Position numbers and translations under genes: made by a program. The notes beneath the pieces are model-generated. The model ran no database searches. It worked only from the letters and a program-made list of their open reading frames with translations, and was not told the DNA's origin. A stretch of DNA of 64,000 bases from Plecoglossus altivelis (Eukaryota; Chordata; Actinopteri; Osmeriformes; Plecoglossidae), in NCBI GenBank assembly GCA_036571765.1, contig BROE01000020.1:19654888-19718887 (forward strand), read 5' to 3'. Positions 56,265 to 64,000 of the stretch are shown one piece after another. Numbering within the stretch: position 1 is the stretch's first letter; each line of letters opens with the position of its first letter.

Positions 56265-57105
56265 TGTGCTACCTGCAGGAGGGAGGGGAGGGAGAGGAGG
56301 AGGAGGGAGAGGGGGAGAGAGGGAGGGAAGGGAGAGGAGGAGAGGGGGAGAGAGGGAGGGAGGGAAGGAGGAGAGAGGGAGAGGGGAGGAGGGAGCGAAG
56401 GAGAGGAGGAGGGAGAGGAGGGAGAGGAGGAGAGGAGGGAGAGGGGGAGGGAGAGGGGGAAGGGAAAAGAGGAAGGGGGAGGAGGGAGCGAAGGAGAGAA
56501 GGGAGAGGGGGAGAGGAGGGAGAGGAGGAGAGGAGGAGAGGGGGAAGAGAGGGAGGAGGAGGAGGAGAGGGGGAGAGAGGGAGGGAAGGGAAAGGAGGAG
56601 AGGAGGGAGAGGGGGAGGAGGGAGCGAAGAGAAAGGGAGAGGGAGAGGGAGGAGAGGAGGAGAGGAGGGAGAGGGAGAGAGGGAGGGAAGGGAAAAGAGG
56701 AGAGGGGGAGGAGGGAGCGGATGAGAGAAGGGAGAGGGGGAGAGGGAGGGAGAGGAGAGAGGAGGGAGAGGGAAGAGAAGAGGGAGGGAAAGGGAAAGGA
56801 GGAGAGGGGGAGAGAGGGAGGAAGGGTAAGGGGAGAGGGGGAGAGGGGGAGGAGGGAGCACGAGAGGCAGGAGAAGGGAGAGGAGGAGAGGGGGAGAGAG
56901 GGAGGAAGGAAAGGAGAGAGGGGATAGGAGTGGAGAGAGAGGAGGGAGAGGGGATAGGAGAGGGAGAGAGAGAGGAGGAGAAGGGGATCAGGGGAGAGAC
57001 AGAGGGGGGAGAGGGGGAGAAGGAGTGAGAGGGGAGAGAGGTGAGAGGAAGAGGGGAAGAAGGAGAGAGGGGGAGAGAGGAAGGAGGGAGAGACCCGTCT
57101 GCATG
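56265..57105. repeat. polypurine tract of about 840 bp
   Basis: Almost pure A/G on the plus strand (gagaggaggagagggggaga types) in the intron before the magi3 terminal exon. It therefore reads as pyrimidine tract on the gene strand, close to that exon's acceptor. Confidence 0.9.
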
Positions 57106-57118
57106 TGGGGGGAAGGGG

Positions 57119-57746
57119 TGAGGGAGAGAGGGGAGAACGAGAGAGAAGGGTGCAGGGAGAAGGAGAGGATGGGAAAGGGAGAGAAGGGAAGGAAATCAGA
57201 ATTAGACGTAAGAGTAAGAGAGTGATAGAAATAGAAAATAAAAAGTTCCCCAATTATGCAGTTAGAAACAGCCAGGAACCCCCACTCATTCTAACCTATT
57301 CAAAAACAGACCAGTAGCTTGAGTCAACCATTATGAATGAATGGAGTGATTATCCTTAAAAGCTACAGCATAATGGGCCAGTAGTCAAATTGAAATCTCC
57401 ATTAACTAATTTGACCGCTTGACAGCTAAATTGTCATCCACATTCATACGCAGTCATCACACACTCGATTAGGACAATGTTAATCCAGTTACTAGCAGTG
57501 TTTGGCTAATTGTGCTTTCATCCATTCAGTTAACTGGTCCATGTTGGTGTCCATTAAAAACTTACTTAGATCGCAGAGTGCAATGCGCAACAGGAAGTGG
57601 GCAAGGTGTACCAGGAAGTGAGCGAGGTGTACCAGGAAGTGAGTGAGGTGTACCAGGAAGTGAGGGAGGTGTACCAGGAAGTGAACGAGGTGTACCAGGA
57701 AGTGGGTGAACTGTACCAGGAAGTGAGTGAGGTGTACCAGGAAGTG
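57119..57746. repeat. left copy of identical 628-bp duplication
   Basis: Identical, at a constant offset of 982 bases, to 58101-58728, including single-copy sequence (gtttggctaattgtgctttc) and the start of a 21-bp minisatellite. This copy stops exactly at the gap. Confidence 0.9.
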
Positions 57747-57941
57747 NNNNNNNNNNNNNNNNNNNNNNNNNNNNNNNNNNNNNNNNNNNNNNNNNNNNNN
57801 NNNNNNNNNNNNNNNNNNNNNNNNNNNNNNNNNNNNNNNNNNNNNNNNNNNNNNNNNNNNNNNNNNNNNNNNNNNNNNNNNNNNNNNNNNNNNNNNNNNN
57901 NNNNNNNNNNNNNNNNNNNNNNNNNNNNNNNNNNNNNNNNN
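57747..57941. other. assembly gap (195 N) in magi3 intron
   Basis: A run of N lying between two identical 628-bp copies, so its size and existence are doubtful. Confidence 0.99.
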
Positions 57942-58100
57942 GAGAGAGAGAGGAGGGAGAGGGGGGATAGGAGGGAGAGAGCAGAGGGGGGAGAGGGAGA
58001 GGAGTGAGAGGGGAGAGGGAGAGGGGAGAGAGGGGGAAGAAGGAGAGAGGGGGGATAGGAGTGAAAGAGCAAAGGGGGGAGTGAGAGAAAGAGAAGGGGG

Positions 58101-58728
58101 TGAGGGAGAGAGGGGAGAACGAGAGAGAAGGGTGCAGGGAGAAGGAGAGGATGGGAAAGGGAGAGAAGGGAAGGAAATCAGAATTAGACGTAAGAGTAAG
58201 AGAGTGATAGAAATAGAAAATAAAAAGTTCCCCAATTATGCAGTTAGAAACAGCCAGGAACCCCCACTCATTCTAACCTATTCAAAAACAGACCAGTAGC
58301 TTGAGTCAACCATTATGAATGAATGGAGTGATTATCCTTAAAAGCTACAGCATAATGGGCCAGTAGTCAAATTGAAATCTCCATTAACTAATTTGACCGC
58401 TTGACAGCTAAATTGTCATCCACATTCATACGCAGTCATCACACACTCGATTAGGACAATGTTAATCCAGTTACTAGCAGTGTTTGGCTAATTGTGCTTT
58501 CATCCATTCAGTTAACTGGTCCATGTTGGTGTCCATTAAAAACTTACTTAGATCGCAGAGTGCAATGCGCAACAGGAAGTGGGCAAGGTGTACCAGGAAG
58601 TGAGCGAGGTGTACCAGGAAGTGAGTGAGGTGTACCAGGAAGTGAGGGAGGTGTACCAGGAAGTGAACGAGGTGTACCAGGAAGTGGGTGAACTGTACCA
58701 GGAAGTGAGTGAGGTGTACCAGGAAGTG
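58101..58728. repeat. right copy of identical 628-bp duplication
   Basis: Second copy of 57119-57746. Here the minisatellite continues to 58870 and leads directly to the donor of the last PDZ exon, so this copy is probably the real one. Confidence 0.9.
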
Positions 58729-58870
58729 AGTGAGGTGAAACAGGAAGTGAGTGAGGTGTACCAGGAAGTGAGCGGGGTGTACCAGGAAGAGATTGTAATG
58801 TGTACAAAGATGTGAGGTATACCAGGAAGTGAGCTATGTGTATCAGGAAGTGAGGGAGATGTACCAGGAA
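58579..58870. repeat. 21-bp minisatellite gaagtgagtgaggtgtaccag
   Basis: About fourteen units. The left copy at 57597-57746 is part of the false duplication. Confidence 0.95.
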
Positions 58871-58882
58871 GTGCTGACTCAC

Positions 58883-59021
58883 TGTTGTCTTGTGCCAGGC
58901 CTGCCCCAGGGCAGAGGAGCAGCAGCACCTTACTGCCTCCAGCCTGGATCAACTCGATGGCCCGAGTGTGAGAGATGCCCTGGGTGGGCTCCCCGTTGAT
59001 CTCCACTATCTGGTCCCCCAC
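58883..59021 (-). CDS. magi3: magi3 exon: PDZ 6 of 6, second half
   Basis: Encodes VGDQIVEINGEPTQGISH, then TRAIELIQAGGSKVLLLL and CPGAGLAQDN. Acceptor gtgtgcag, donor gtgagt, phase 1 out. The donor abuts a 21-bp minisatellite. Confidence 0.93.
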
Positions 59022-59109
59022 CTGCACACACGCACAGGCACACACACACACACGCATCTTGATTACTCGAGAACAACATTAATGAAACACCAGGAGACAT
59101 AGTGTTTTC

Positions 59110-59116
59110 ACGTAAT

Positions 59117-59151
<35 letters not shown>

Positions 59152-59407
59152 ACACACACACACACCTAACACACACACACATTTAACAGACACACACACA
59201 CACCTAACACACACACACACACACACATTTAACAGACACACACACACCTAACACACACACACCTAACACACACACACACACACCTAACACACACACAACC
59301 ACACGCCACACACCACCACTAACACACACACACCTAACACACAGCACACACACACCTAACAAACACCTAACACACACACACACACACCTAACACACACAC
59401 ACACACC

Positions 59408-59443
<36 letters not shown>

Positions 59444-59445
59444 CC
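59110..59445. repeat. CA array with cctaacacacac
   Basis: Fills the short intron inside PDZ 6 of magi3. Confidence 0.9.
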
Positions 59446-59455
59446 CCAGACTCAC

Positions 59456-59580
59456 TCTGATCCTGCCATCCAGCTCAGCTGGCCCGTCCTCAGCCAGACG
59501 CAGGATGTACAGACCCATGTTGTACTCTGTTCCTCCACGCAGGCTGAAGCCAAACCCTCTCTCTCCTCGCTCCAGCTCCA
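59456..59580 (-). CDS. magi3: magi3 exon: PDZ 6 of 6, first half
   Basis: Encodes VELERGERGFGFSLRGG, then TEYNMGLYILRLAEDGPAE and LDGRIR. GFGFSLRGG is the ligand-binding loop. Acceptor gcctgacag after a strong C/T tract, donor gtgagt, phase 0 out. Confidence 0.93.
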
Positions 59581-59720
59581 CTGTCAGGCAATCCAAAGAG
59601 AAAGACGAAGAGAGACGGAGAGAGAAGCATGAAAGGAGAGAGCACGAGAGCTACCTGTTGGGACCTGTAAACACATTGTTCCCTTCGAGAGCTCGCCACA
59701 GCGAAGTGTCTTATTCTGAC

Positions 59721-59759
59721 CAGTGACTTCCTCTCTGTTTCCTCCAGATCCAAGTGAAA
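59721..59759 (-). CDS. magi3: magi3 candidate 39-nt exon before PDZ 6
   Basis: Between acceptor acgtgtccag and the weak donor gtcaga a 39-nt segment reads SLGSGGNREEVT in phase 1. Joined to the next exon it gives REEVTVELERG, parallel to the YTVELERG and YPVELERG entries of MAGI PDZ 6. Phase and sense fit, but the exon is short and unproven. Confidence 0.45.
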
Positions 59760-59879
59760 CTGGACACGTAGAGCGACCAGCAACCACACATCTCAATTCC
59801 ATTAAACACATTTAAACACACTCGCACAAACAACACACAGACACACAGGTCCACACACCTACATCACACATTACACAAC

Positions 59880-60025
59880 ACACACACAACACACTGACAC
59901 ACACACAAAAACACAAAAACACAAAAACACAAAAACACAAAAACACAAAAACACAAAAACACAAAAACACAAACACACACACACTTCTCTCTCTCACACA
60001 CACACACACTCAAGACACCACACTC
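59880..60025. repeat. CA and acaaaaac arrays
   Basis: Octamer-like acacaaaa units and CA tracts in a magi3 intron. Confidence 0.85.
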
Positions 60026-60271
60026 ACACACACAAACACATCATCCCTCCCTCGCTCCAACAACCCCCAAAACAACTTCCAACCTCCGAGCGAGCCACGC
60101 AACTATCAAGCCGCGCTCACAATCCAAACCACCACACAAAAGATACAACCGTAACACCATGCCTCTACACTTAACAGCCAGACAAGAGGACAGTAAGCCC
60201 TCGCTCTCTCCTTCTCTCTCCACACCACAACACACTTCACCACAACACACTACACACACCACCTCGTTTAC

Positions 60272-60444
60272 CTCCCTCGACCGTCTCACGTTGCCCTTGG
60301 GTAAACAAACATTCACGCTGTTCCTAACGAGCCTGAGGCCATGCGCGGCGGGTCCGGAGCCGCAGGGGCGCAGCCACTCCCTGCCGTTGGATCTGACCGC
60401 TTGGTCTTGCAGGCTCGCAGACCGGGCCGTGCGGGATTTCCGCC
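60272..60444 (-). CDS. magi3: magi3 candidate linker exon
   Basis: A GC-rich, CpG-containing island amid CA repeats. After acceptor gtactag one frame is open for 57 codons and begins RKSRTARSASLQDQ, loosely like the NSARQSPALQH linker of MAGI3. Possible donors are gtgaga (end 60290) and gtaaac (end 60272). Both leave phase 0, which does not fit the next candidate exon, so the model is incomplete here. Confidence 0.35.
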
Positions 60445-61094
60445 CTAGTACTCTGAATACACACCGAGAAACAACACGAAGCATTAAACAACACCATCAG
60501 GGCAATGTCAGGTGAACACCAGCGAGTGGAGGTGGGAAGACACAAACCAGCCAGTGGGTCGTGGCGAAACACCACAGCACGTGTAACACACACTGCCAGT
60601 CAGCGTAAATGGTGCAACACACAACGCTAAAAGGGTATAACACCACACTGATCTAACACACGATAGCATGTTACACACACACACGTCAACAACCACAGCA
60701 TGTAACACACACTGTCTAACACACACAGCATGTAACACACACTGTCTAACACACATAGCATGTAACACACACTGTCTAAACACACAAACACCATGAGCCG
60801 ACTGAACCACCCTTCTTCCATCTCCCTTGCTTACTCTCCACTTCTCCTCTCCCCTCCTCCTCCACCTTCCCCCTCTTCCTTCCTCCTCCTCCTTCCCTCT
60901 CCTCCTCTCCCCCTCTCTCCTTCCTCCTCCTCCTCTCCACCTCCTTCCCTCTCCTCCTCCTCCTACCTCCATTCACCCTCCCTACATCCCTCCCCCCCCT
61001 CCCCCCCATCCCTCATATCTCCTCCGCCCCCCTCCTCCTCCTCCACCTCCCTCTCTCCCCCCCTACTCCTTCCCCTCCCCCCCCTCCCCCTCAC

Positions 61095-61280
61095 CATCCT
61101 CAGGTACCACTGTGAGTGTGACACAGAGGCCAGCGTCCTTGATGAGTAGTACGATGTCGTTGTGTGACAGCTCTATGATGGAGCGTCCGTTAACGGCAGA
61201 GATGCGGTCGCCCACGTTCAGCACGCCACAACGCTCCGCTGGACTGCCCTCGATGATGCGGCCGATCTTGTGAGGGATCA
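61095..61280 (-). CDS. magi3: magi3 exon: PDZ 5 of 6, second half
   Basis: Encodes VIPHKIGRIIEGSPAERCG, then VGDRISAVNGRSIIELSH and CVTLTVVPEDG. Acceptor gtgtgtag, donor gtgagg, phase 1 at both ends. Confidence 0.92.
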
Positions 61281-61284
61281 CTAC

Positions 61285-61560
61285 ACACACGCACGCGCAC
61301 GTACACACATGCACACGTACACACACGCACACGTACACACATGCACATGTACACACAAGCACGCGCACACGTACACACACGCACGCGCACGTACACACAT
61401 GCACACACACACACGTACACACACGTACACACGAACACGCGCGCACACACGCACGTACACGAACACGTACACACACATACACACACGTACACACACGTAC
61501 ACACACGTACACACACGTACACACACGTACACACATGTCCACACACACACAGATACACAT
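61285..61560. repeat. CACACGTA array
   Basis: Alternating purine-pyrimidine with regular acgtac, in the intron splitting PDZ 5. Confidence 0.9.
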
Positions 61561-61631
61561 CAGCCTCTATAACACAGGGAAGATGAGGGTGATGATGTCA
61601 CACGCAGAGAGGGAGGAACCGCAGCTCTCAC

Positions 61632-61820
61632 CTCCCAGAGGGGGGCGGCTCTTAGAGGTGAGGATGACAAATCCAAAGCCTTCGCTGTCTCTGCGGTGCA
61701 GCGTGATGTCGAAGGACGGCTGGTCCAGGCCGCTGAAGGGCGTCTGTAGGCGGGGCAAGCGAGGCGAGCCGTTGACCAGTGCTGGAGACAGACTCTGGAA
61801 CGCCTCCTCCTCCGTGGCGT
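61632..61820 (-). CDS. magi3: magi3 exon: linker and PDZ 5 of 6, first half
   Basis: Encodes DATEEEAFQSLSPALVNGSP, then FDITLHRRDSEGFGFVILTS and KSRPPLGG. It starts PDZ 5 with the GFGF loop. Acceptor gtgttccag, donor gtgaga, phase 1 at both ends. Confidence 0.92.
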
Positions 61821-61824
61821 CTGG

Positions 61825-62250
61825 AACACACACACACACACGCTGTCTTACACACAGTCTTACACACAGTCTTATGTACACACACACACAGTCTTACACG
61901 CACACACACGCAGTGTGTACACGTGTGCACAGGTGTGTACATGTGTACATGTGTGTGTGTGTGTGTAAGACTGTGTGTGTGTGTGTACTTGTGTGTATGT
62001 ACACGTGTGTGTGTGTGTACATGTGTGTGTAAGACTGTGTGTGTGTGTACATGTGTGTGTGTGCGTGTGTACATGTGTGTGTACATGCGTGTGTGTGTAC
62101 ATGTGTGTGTGTGTACATGTGTGTGTGTGCGCGTGTACATGTGTGTGTATGTGTGTGTGTGTGTACATGTGTGTGTACATGCGTGTGTACATGTGTGTGT
62201 GTGTACATGTGTACATGCGTGTGTACGTGTGTGTGTACATGTGTGTGCGT
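61825..62250. repeat. CA array then TG/TGTACATG array
   Basis: Left part CA, right part TG: the two strands are complementary and could form a large hairpin in the intron. Confidence 0.9.
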
Positions 62251-62256
62251 GCTGAC

Positions 62257-62449
62257 CTCTGTAGATGACCTTCCTGCGGACAGTGAGAAGCACCTGTCCG
62301 TTTCGCGCTGCGTTGGTCATCAGGTCGAGCACCTGCTTGTGGGAGCGTCCTTTCACCATGATGCCATCGATACCGATGAGCTCGTCACCTGCTCGCAAAC
62401 GCCCATCCTTCTCTGCCGCTCCCATGGCAACGATGGCACCGATGTACAC
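62257..62449 (-). CDS. magi3: magi3 exon: PDZ 4 of 6, second half
   Basis: Encodes VYIGAIVAMGAAEKDGRL, then RAGDELIGIDGIMVKGRSH and KQVLDLMTNAARNGQVLL to RRKVIYR. The histidine of GRSH is the class I position alpha-B1. Acceptor ctgtgccag, donor gtcagc, phase 1 out. Confidence 0.93.
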
Positions 62450-62646
62450 CTGGCACAGGGAGGGAGGGGCAGGAAGTGAGAGAGGGACAGGAAGTGAGAG
62501 AGTCAGAGAAAACAGGAAGTTGAAGGAGGCAGTGGTGCTTGGTCAGATGGTGATTGGTCAGATGCACCACACTCTGGGAAGATGGAGACACAGTAACCAC
62601 GGAAACCTAAGAGTTCCGTGCCACCGAGTGTTCCGAAGGATCTTAC

Positions 62647-62741
62647 TGGCTGCGCTGGTCCTTCTCCTCCCAGGACACGGAAGCCAAAGCCCGTCTCCTG
62701 GTCCCTCTTGATGAACACGTCCAGGTCTCTGGTGAAGGGCT
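62647..62741 (-). CDS. magi3: magi3 exon: PDZ 4 of 6, first half
   Basis: Encodes QPFTRDLDVFIKRDQE, then GFGFRVLGGEGPAQP. GFGF is the carboxylate-binding loop of this PDZ. Acceptor tgtgtgcag, donor gtaaga, phase 1 in and 0 out. Confidence 0.92.
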
Positions 62742-62747
62742 CTGCAC

Positions 62748-63256
62748 ACAGGTCAGGGGTCAGACAGGGGTCAGACAGGGGTCAGACAGGGGTCAGGCAG
62801 GGGTCAGACAGGGGTCAGGCAGGGGTCAGACAGGGGTCAGGCAGGGGTCAGACAGGGGTCATACAGGGGTCAGGCAGGGGTCAGCCAGGGGTCAGCCAGG
62901 GGTCAAACAGGGGTCAAACAGGGGTTAGACAGGGGTCAGACAGCTGCTTGAGGGCCGATCATATAGAGACAACATTGTCTACCTGTCTGTCTACCTGCCC
63001 ATCTGTCTGTCTACCAGCCCGCCTGTCTGTCTACCAGCCCGCCTGTCTGTCTACCAGCCCACCGGTCTGTCTATCTGTCTATCTACCAGCCCACCCGTCT
63101 ATCTACCAGCCCACCTGTCTGTCTACCAGCCCACCTGTCTGTCTACCAGCCCACCTGTCTGTCTACCAGCCCATCTGTCTATCTACCAGCCCACCTGTCT
63201 ATCTACCAGCCCACCTGTCTGTCTCCCAGCCCACCTGTCTGTCTACCTGTCTATGT
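62748..63256. repeat. two adjacent arrays: gtcagacaggg and ctgtctgtctaccagcccac
   Basis: About sixteen short units, then about thirteen 20-bp units, filling the magi3 intron between 62741 and 63269. Confidence 0.9.
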
Positions 63257-63268
63257 GTGTCTACTCAC

Positions 63269-63425
63269 GCTTGCTCTCCAGCAGGGCACGGGACTTGAGG
63301 TACATCTCTGCAGCATCCCTCTTTGGAGAGGCGGAGCCTAGCGTGAGGGCGTGGTAAGGGAGGGGCTGGGGGGCGGAGTCAGGGAGACAGTCCAGACTCT
63401 GGGTGCTAGCTGTCATCTCCTGCTT
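63269..63425 (-). CDS. magi3: magi3 exon: linker KQEMTASTQSLDCLPDS
   Basis: Encodes KQEMTASTQSLDCLPDS, then LTLGSASPKRDAAEMYLKS and RALLESK, the MAGI3 linker (MTASIQSMDCLPDS and LTLGSTSPKRD in mammals). The acceptor cagaag is a tandem NAGNAG site, and the donor is gtgagt, phase 1. Confidence 0.9.
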
Positions 63426-63428
63426 CTG

Positions 63429-63481
63429 ACACACACAAACACACACAAACACACACACGGTACACACACACACACACACAG

Positions 63482-63515
<34 letters not shown>

Positions 63516-63890
63516 TACACACACACCAGCCAGTTAGAACACACGGTACACACATGCAGATTAACCAGTTACAGCACACACTCACACTCATGATTCCACC
63601 CTCAGTCATTGCACACTTCAACACAACAGCCCCCCACCATCCTCCACCCCCTCCCCCACCCCTGACAATCACCTGTGGAGATAAACACTGACTGAAGGAA
63701 AATTAACACTTTTCCCAACAAACAAAAGGAGGCATGCTGAGATAAAATCAAAAGGGGGAGAGGAGGAAGAGAGGAAAGGATGAGGGGGGAGAGGATGAGG
63801 GGAGAGAGGATGAGGGGGGAGAGGAGGAAGAGAGGAGAGGATGAGGGGGAGAGGATGAGGGGGGAGAGGAGAGGAAGAATCTAACTCTTG
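63429..63890. repeat. CA array and GA array in magi3 intron
   Basis: CA tract at 63429-63545 and gaggatgagggg array at 63755-63875. No exon is seen between them. Confidence 0.85.
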
Positions 63891-63896
63891 ACTCAC

Positions 63897-63928
63897 AGGT
63901 TTAAGGCTCTTAACAGGGGAGGTTTGAC
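63897..63928 (-). CDS. magi3: magi3 small exon: QTSPVKSLKP
   Basis: A 32-nt segment between acceptor tctctgcag and donor gtgagt. It enters in phase 1 and leaves in phase 0, matching the start of the next exon. It encodes QTSPVKSLKP in the linker before the first PDZ of the window. It is the most upstream magi3 exon visible. Confidence 0.6.
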
Positions 63929-64000
63929 CTGCAGAGAGACAAGAAGAAAGTCATCTTATATAAACAATCATTTATAATAAAAAAATAAAAAAATCATATA

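Larger units (their letters stand above)
52090..64000 (-). other. magi3: magi3 gene, 3' part
   Basis: MAGI proteins are inverted MAGUK scaffolds at cell junctions that bind receptors and PTEN through PDZ domains. The window holds the last three PDZ domains and the C-terminal tail; the guanylate-kinase, WW and earlier PDZ parts lie beyond the right edge. MAGI3 rather than MAGI1 or MAGI2 is supported by VKGRSHKQVLDLMT, GFGFVILTSKSRPP, VIPHKIGRIIEGSPAERCG and the PGPWRVP motif near the C-terminus. Exon phases agree except in the linker before the last PDZ, where one or more exons remain uncertain. Introns are CA/TG and minisatellite DNA. Fish often carry two magi3 copies; I cannot say which this is. 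Confidence 0.9.

Noticed and set aside
56180..57253. 357-codon Ser/Leu/Pro frame on minus strand and 256-codon Glu/Gly/Arg frame on plus strand
   Set aside because: Pure polypurine/polypyrimidine tract; stops are absent because of composition.

Overview
The window is vertebrate nuclear DNA, almost certainly from a teleost fish. Genes are split into short exons with GT/AG junctions. A teleost-type hAT-like MITE and an L2-type LINE fragment are present, and introns are packed with CA/TG, GA and longer tandem repeats. There are no bacterial operons, CRISPR arrays or phage genes. Most long open frames are translations of minisatellites and are not genes. Three runs of N (7674-7683, 22566-23406, 57747-57941) show that this is a draft assembly, and several oddities below sit at those gaps.

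Layout. (1) About 1-34270, plus strand: the 3' two thirds of erc2 (CAST/ELKS2), a presynaptic active-zone scaffold. Its coiled-coil exons run from 3026 to the terminal exon at 28062-28088, which encodes the conserved C-terminus DDEEGIWA. A long candidate 3' UTR may reach an AATAAA at 34252. Two tiny frame-preserving exons (36 nt at 17320 and 12 nt at 24216) were found by splice signals and reading phase. The penultimate coding exon (26447-27931) is interrupted by about 0.7 kb of corrupted antisense ribosomal DNA (ITS2/28S). (2) 34896-37008, plus strand: a four-exon gene for an unrecognised 541-residue membrane glycoprotein with a cytoplasmic coiled coil. (3) 41306-48172, minus strand: a complement-regulator-like gene with signal peptide, four CCP/sushi domains, Ser/Thr-rich stalk, one membrane helix and a short tail. 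Its second CCP is split over two exons, as in CD46, so it resembles the teleost Tecrem/CD46 type. (4) About 52090-64000, minus strand: the 3' part of magi3, encoding the last three PDZ domains and a long basic C-terminal tail with a 27-bp coding minisatellite.

Repeats occupy most of the intronic and intergenic DNA, and several touch gene signals. One minisatellite grows out of a splice donor in the CCP gene. One contains the magi3 stop codon in every unit. Others carry splice-site-like words. A 1.4-kb near-perfect palindrome centred on a MITE (21129-22565) abuts one gap, and an identical 628-bp segment flanks another. Both look like assembly artefacts, though a real palindrome is possible.

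The genes do not form a pathway. erc2 and magi3 both encode scaffold proteins built on PDZ interactions (erc2 as ligand, magi3 as receptor), but there is no sign that their adjacency matters. All identifications come from reading the sequence and from memory of the protein families; no database search was run.
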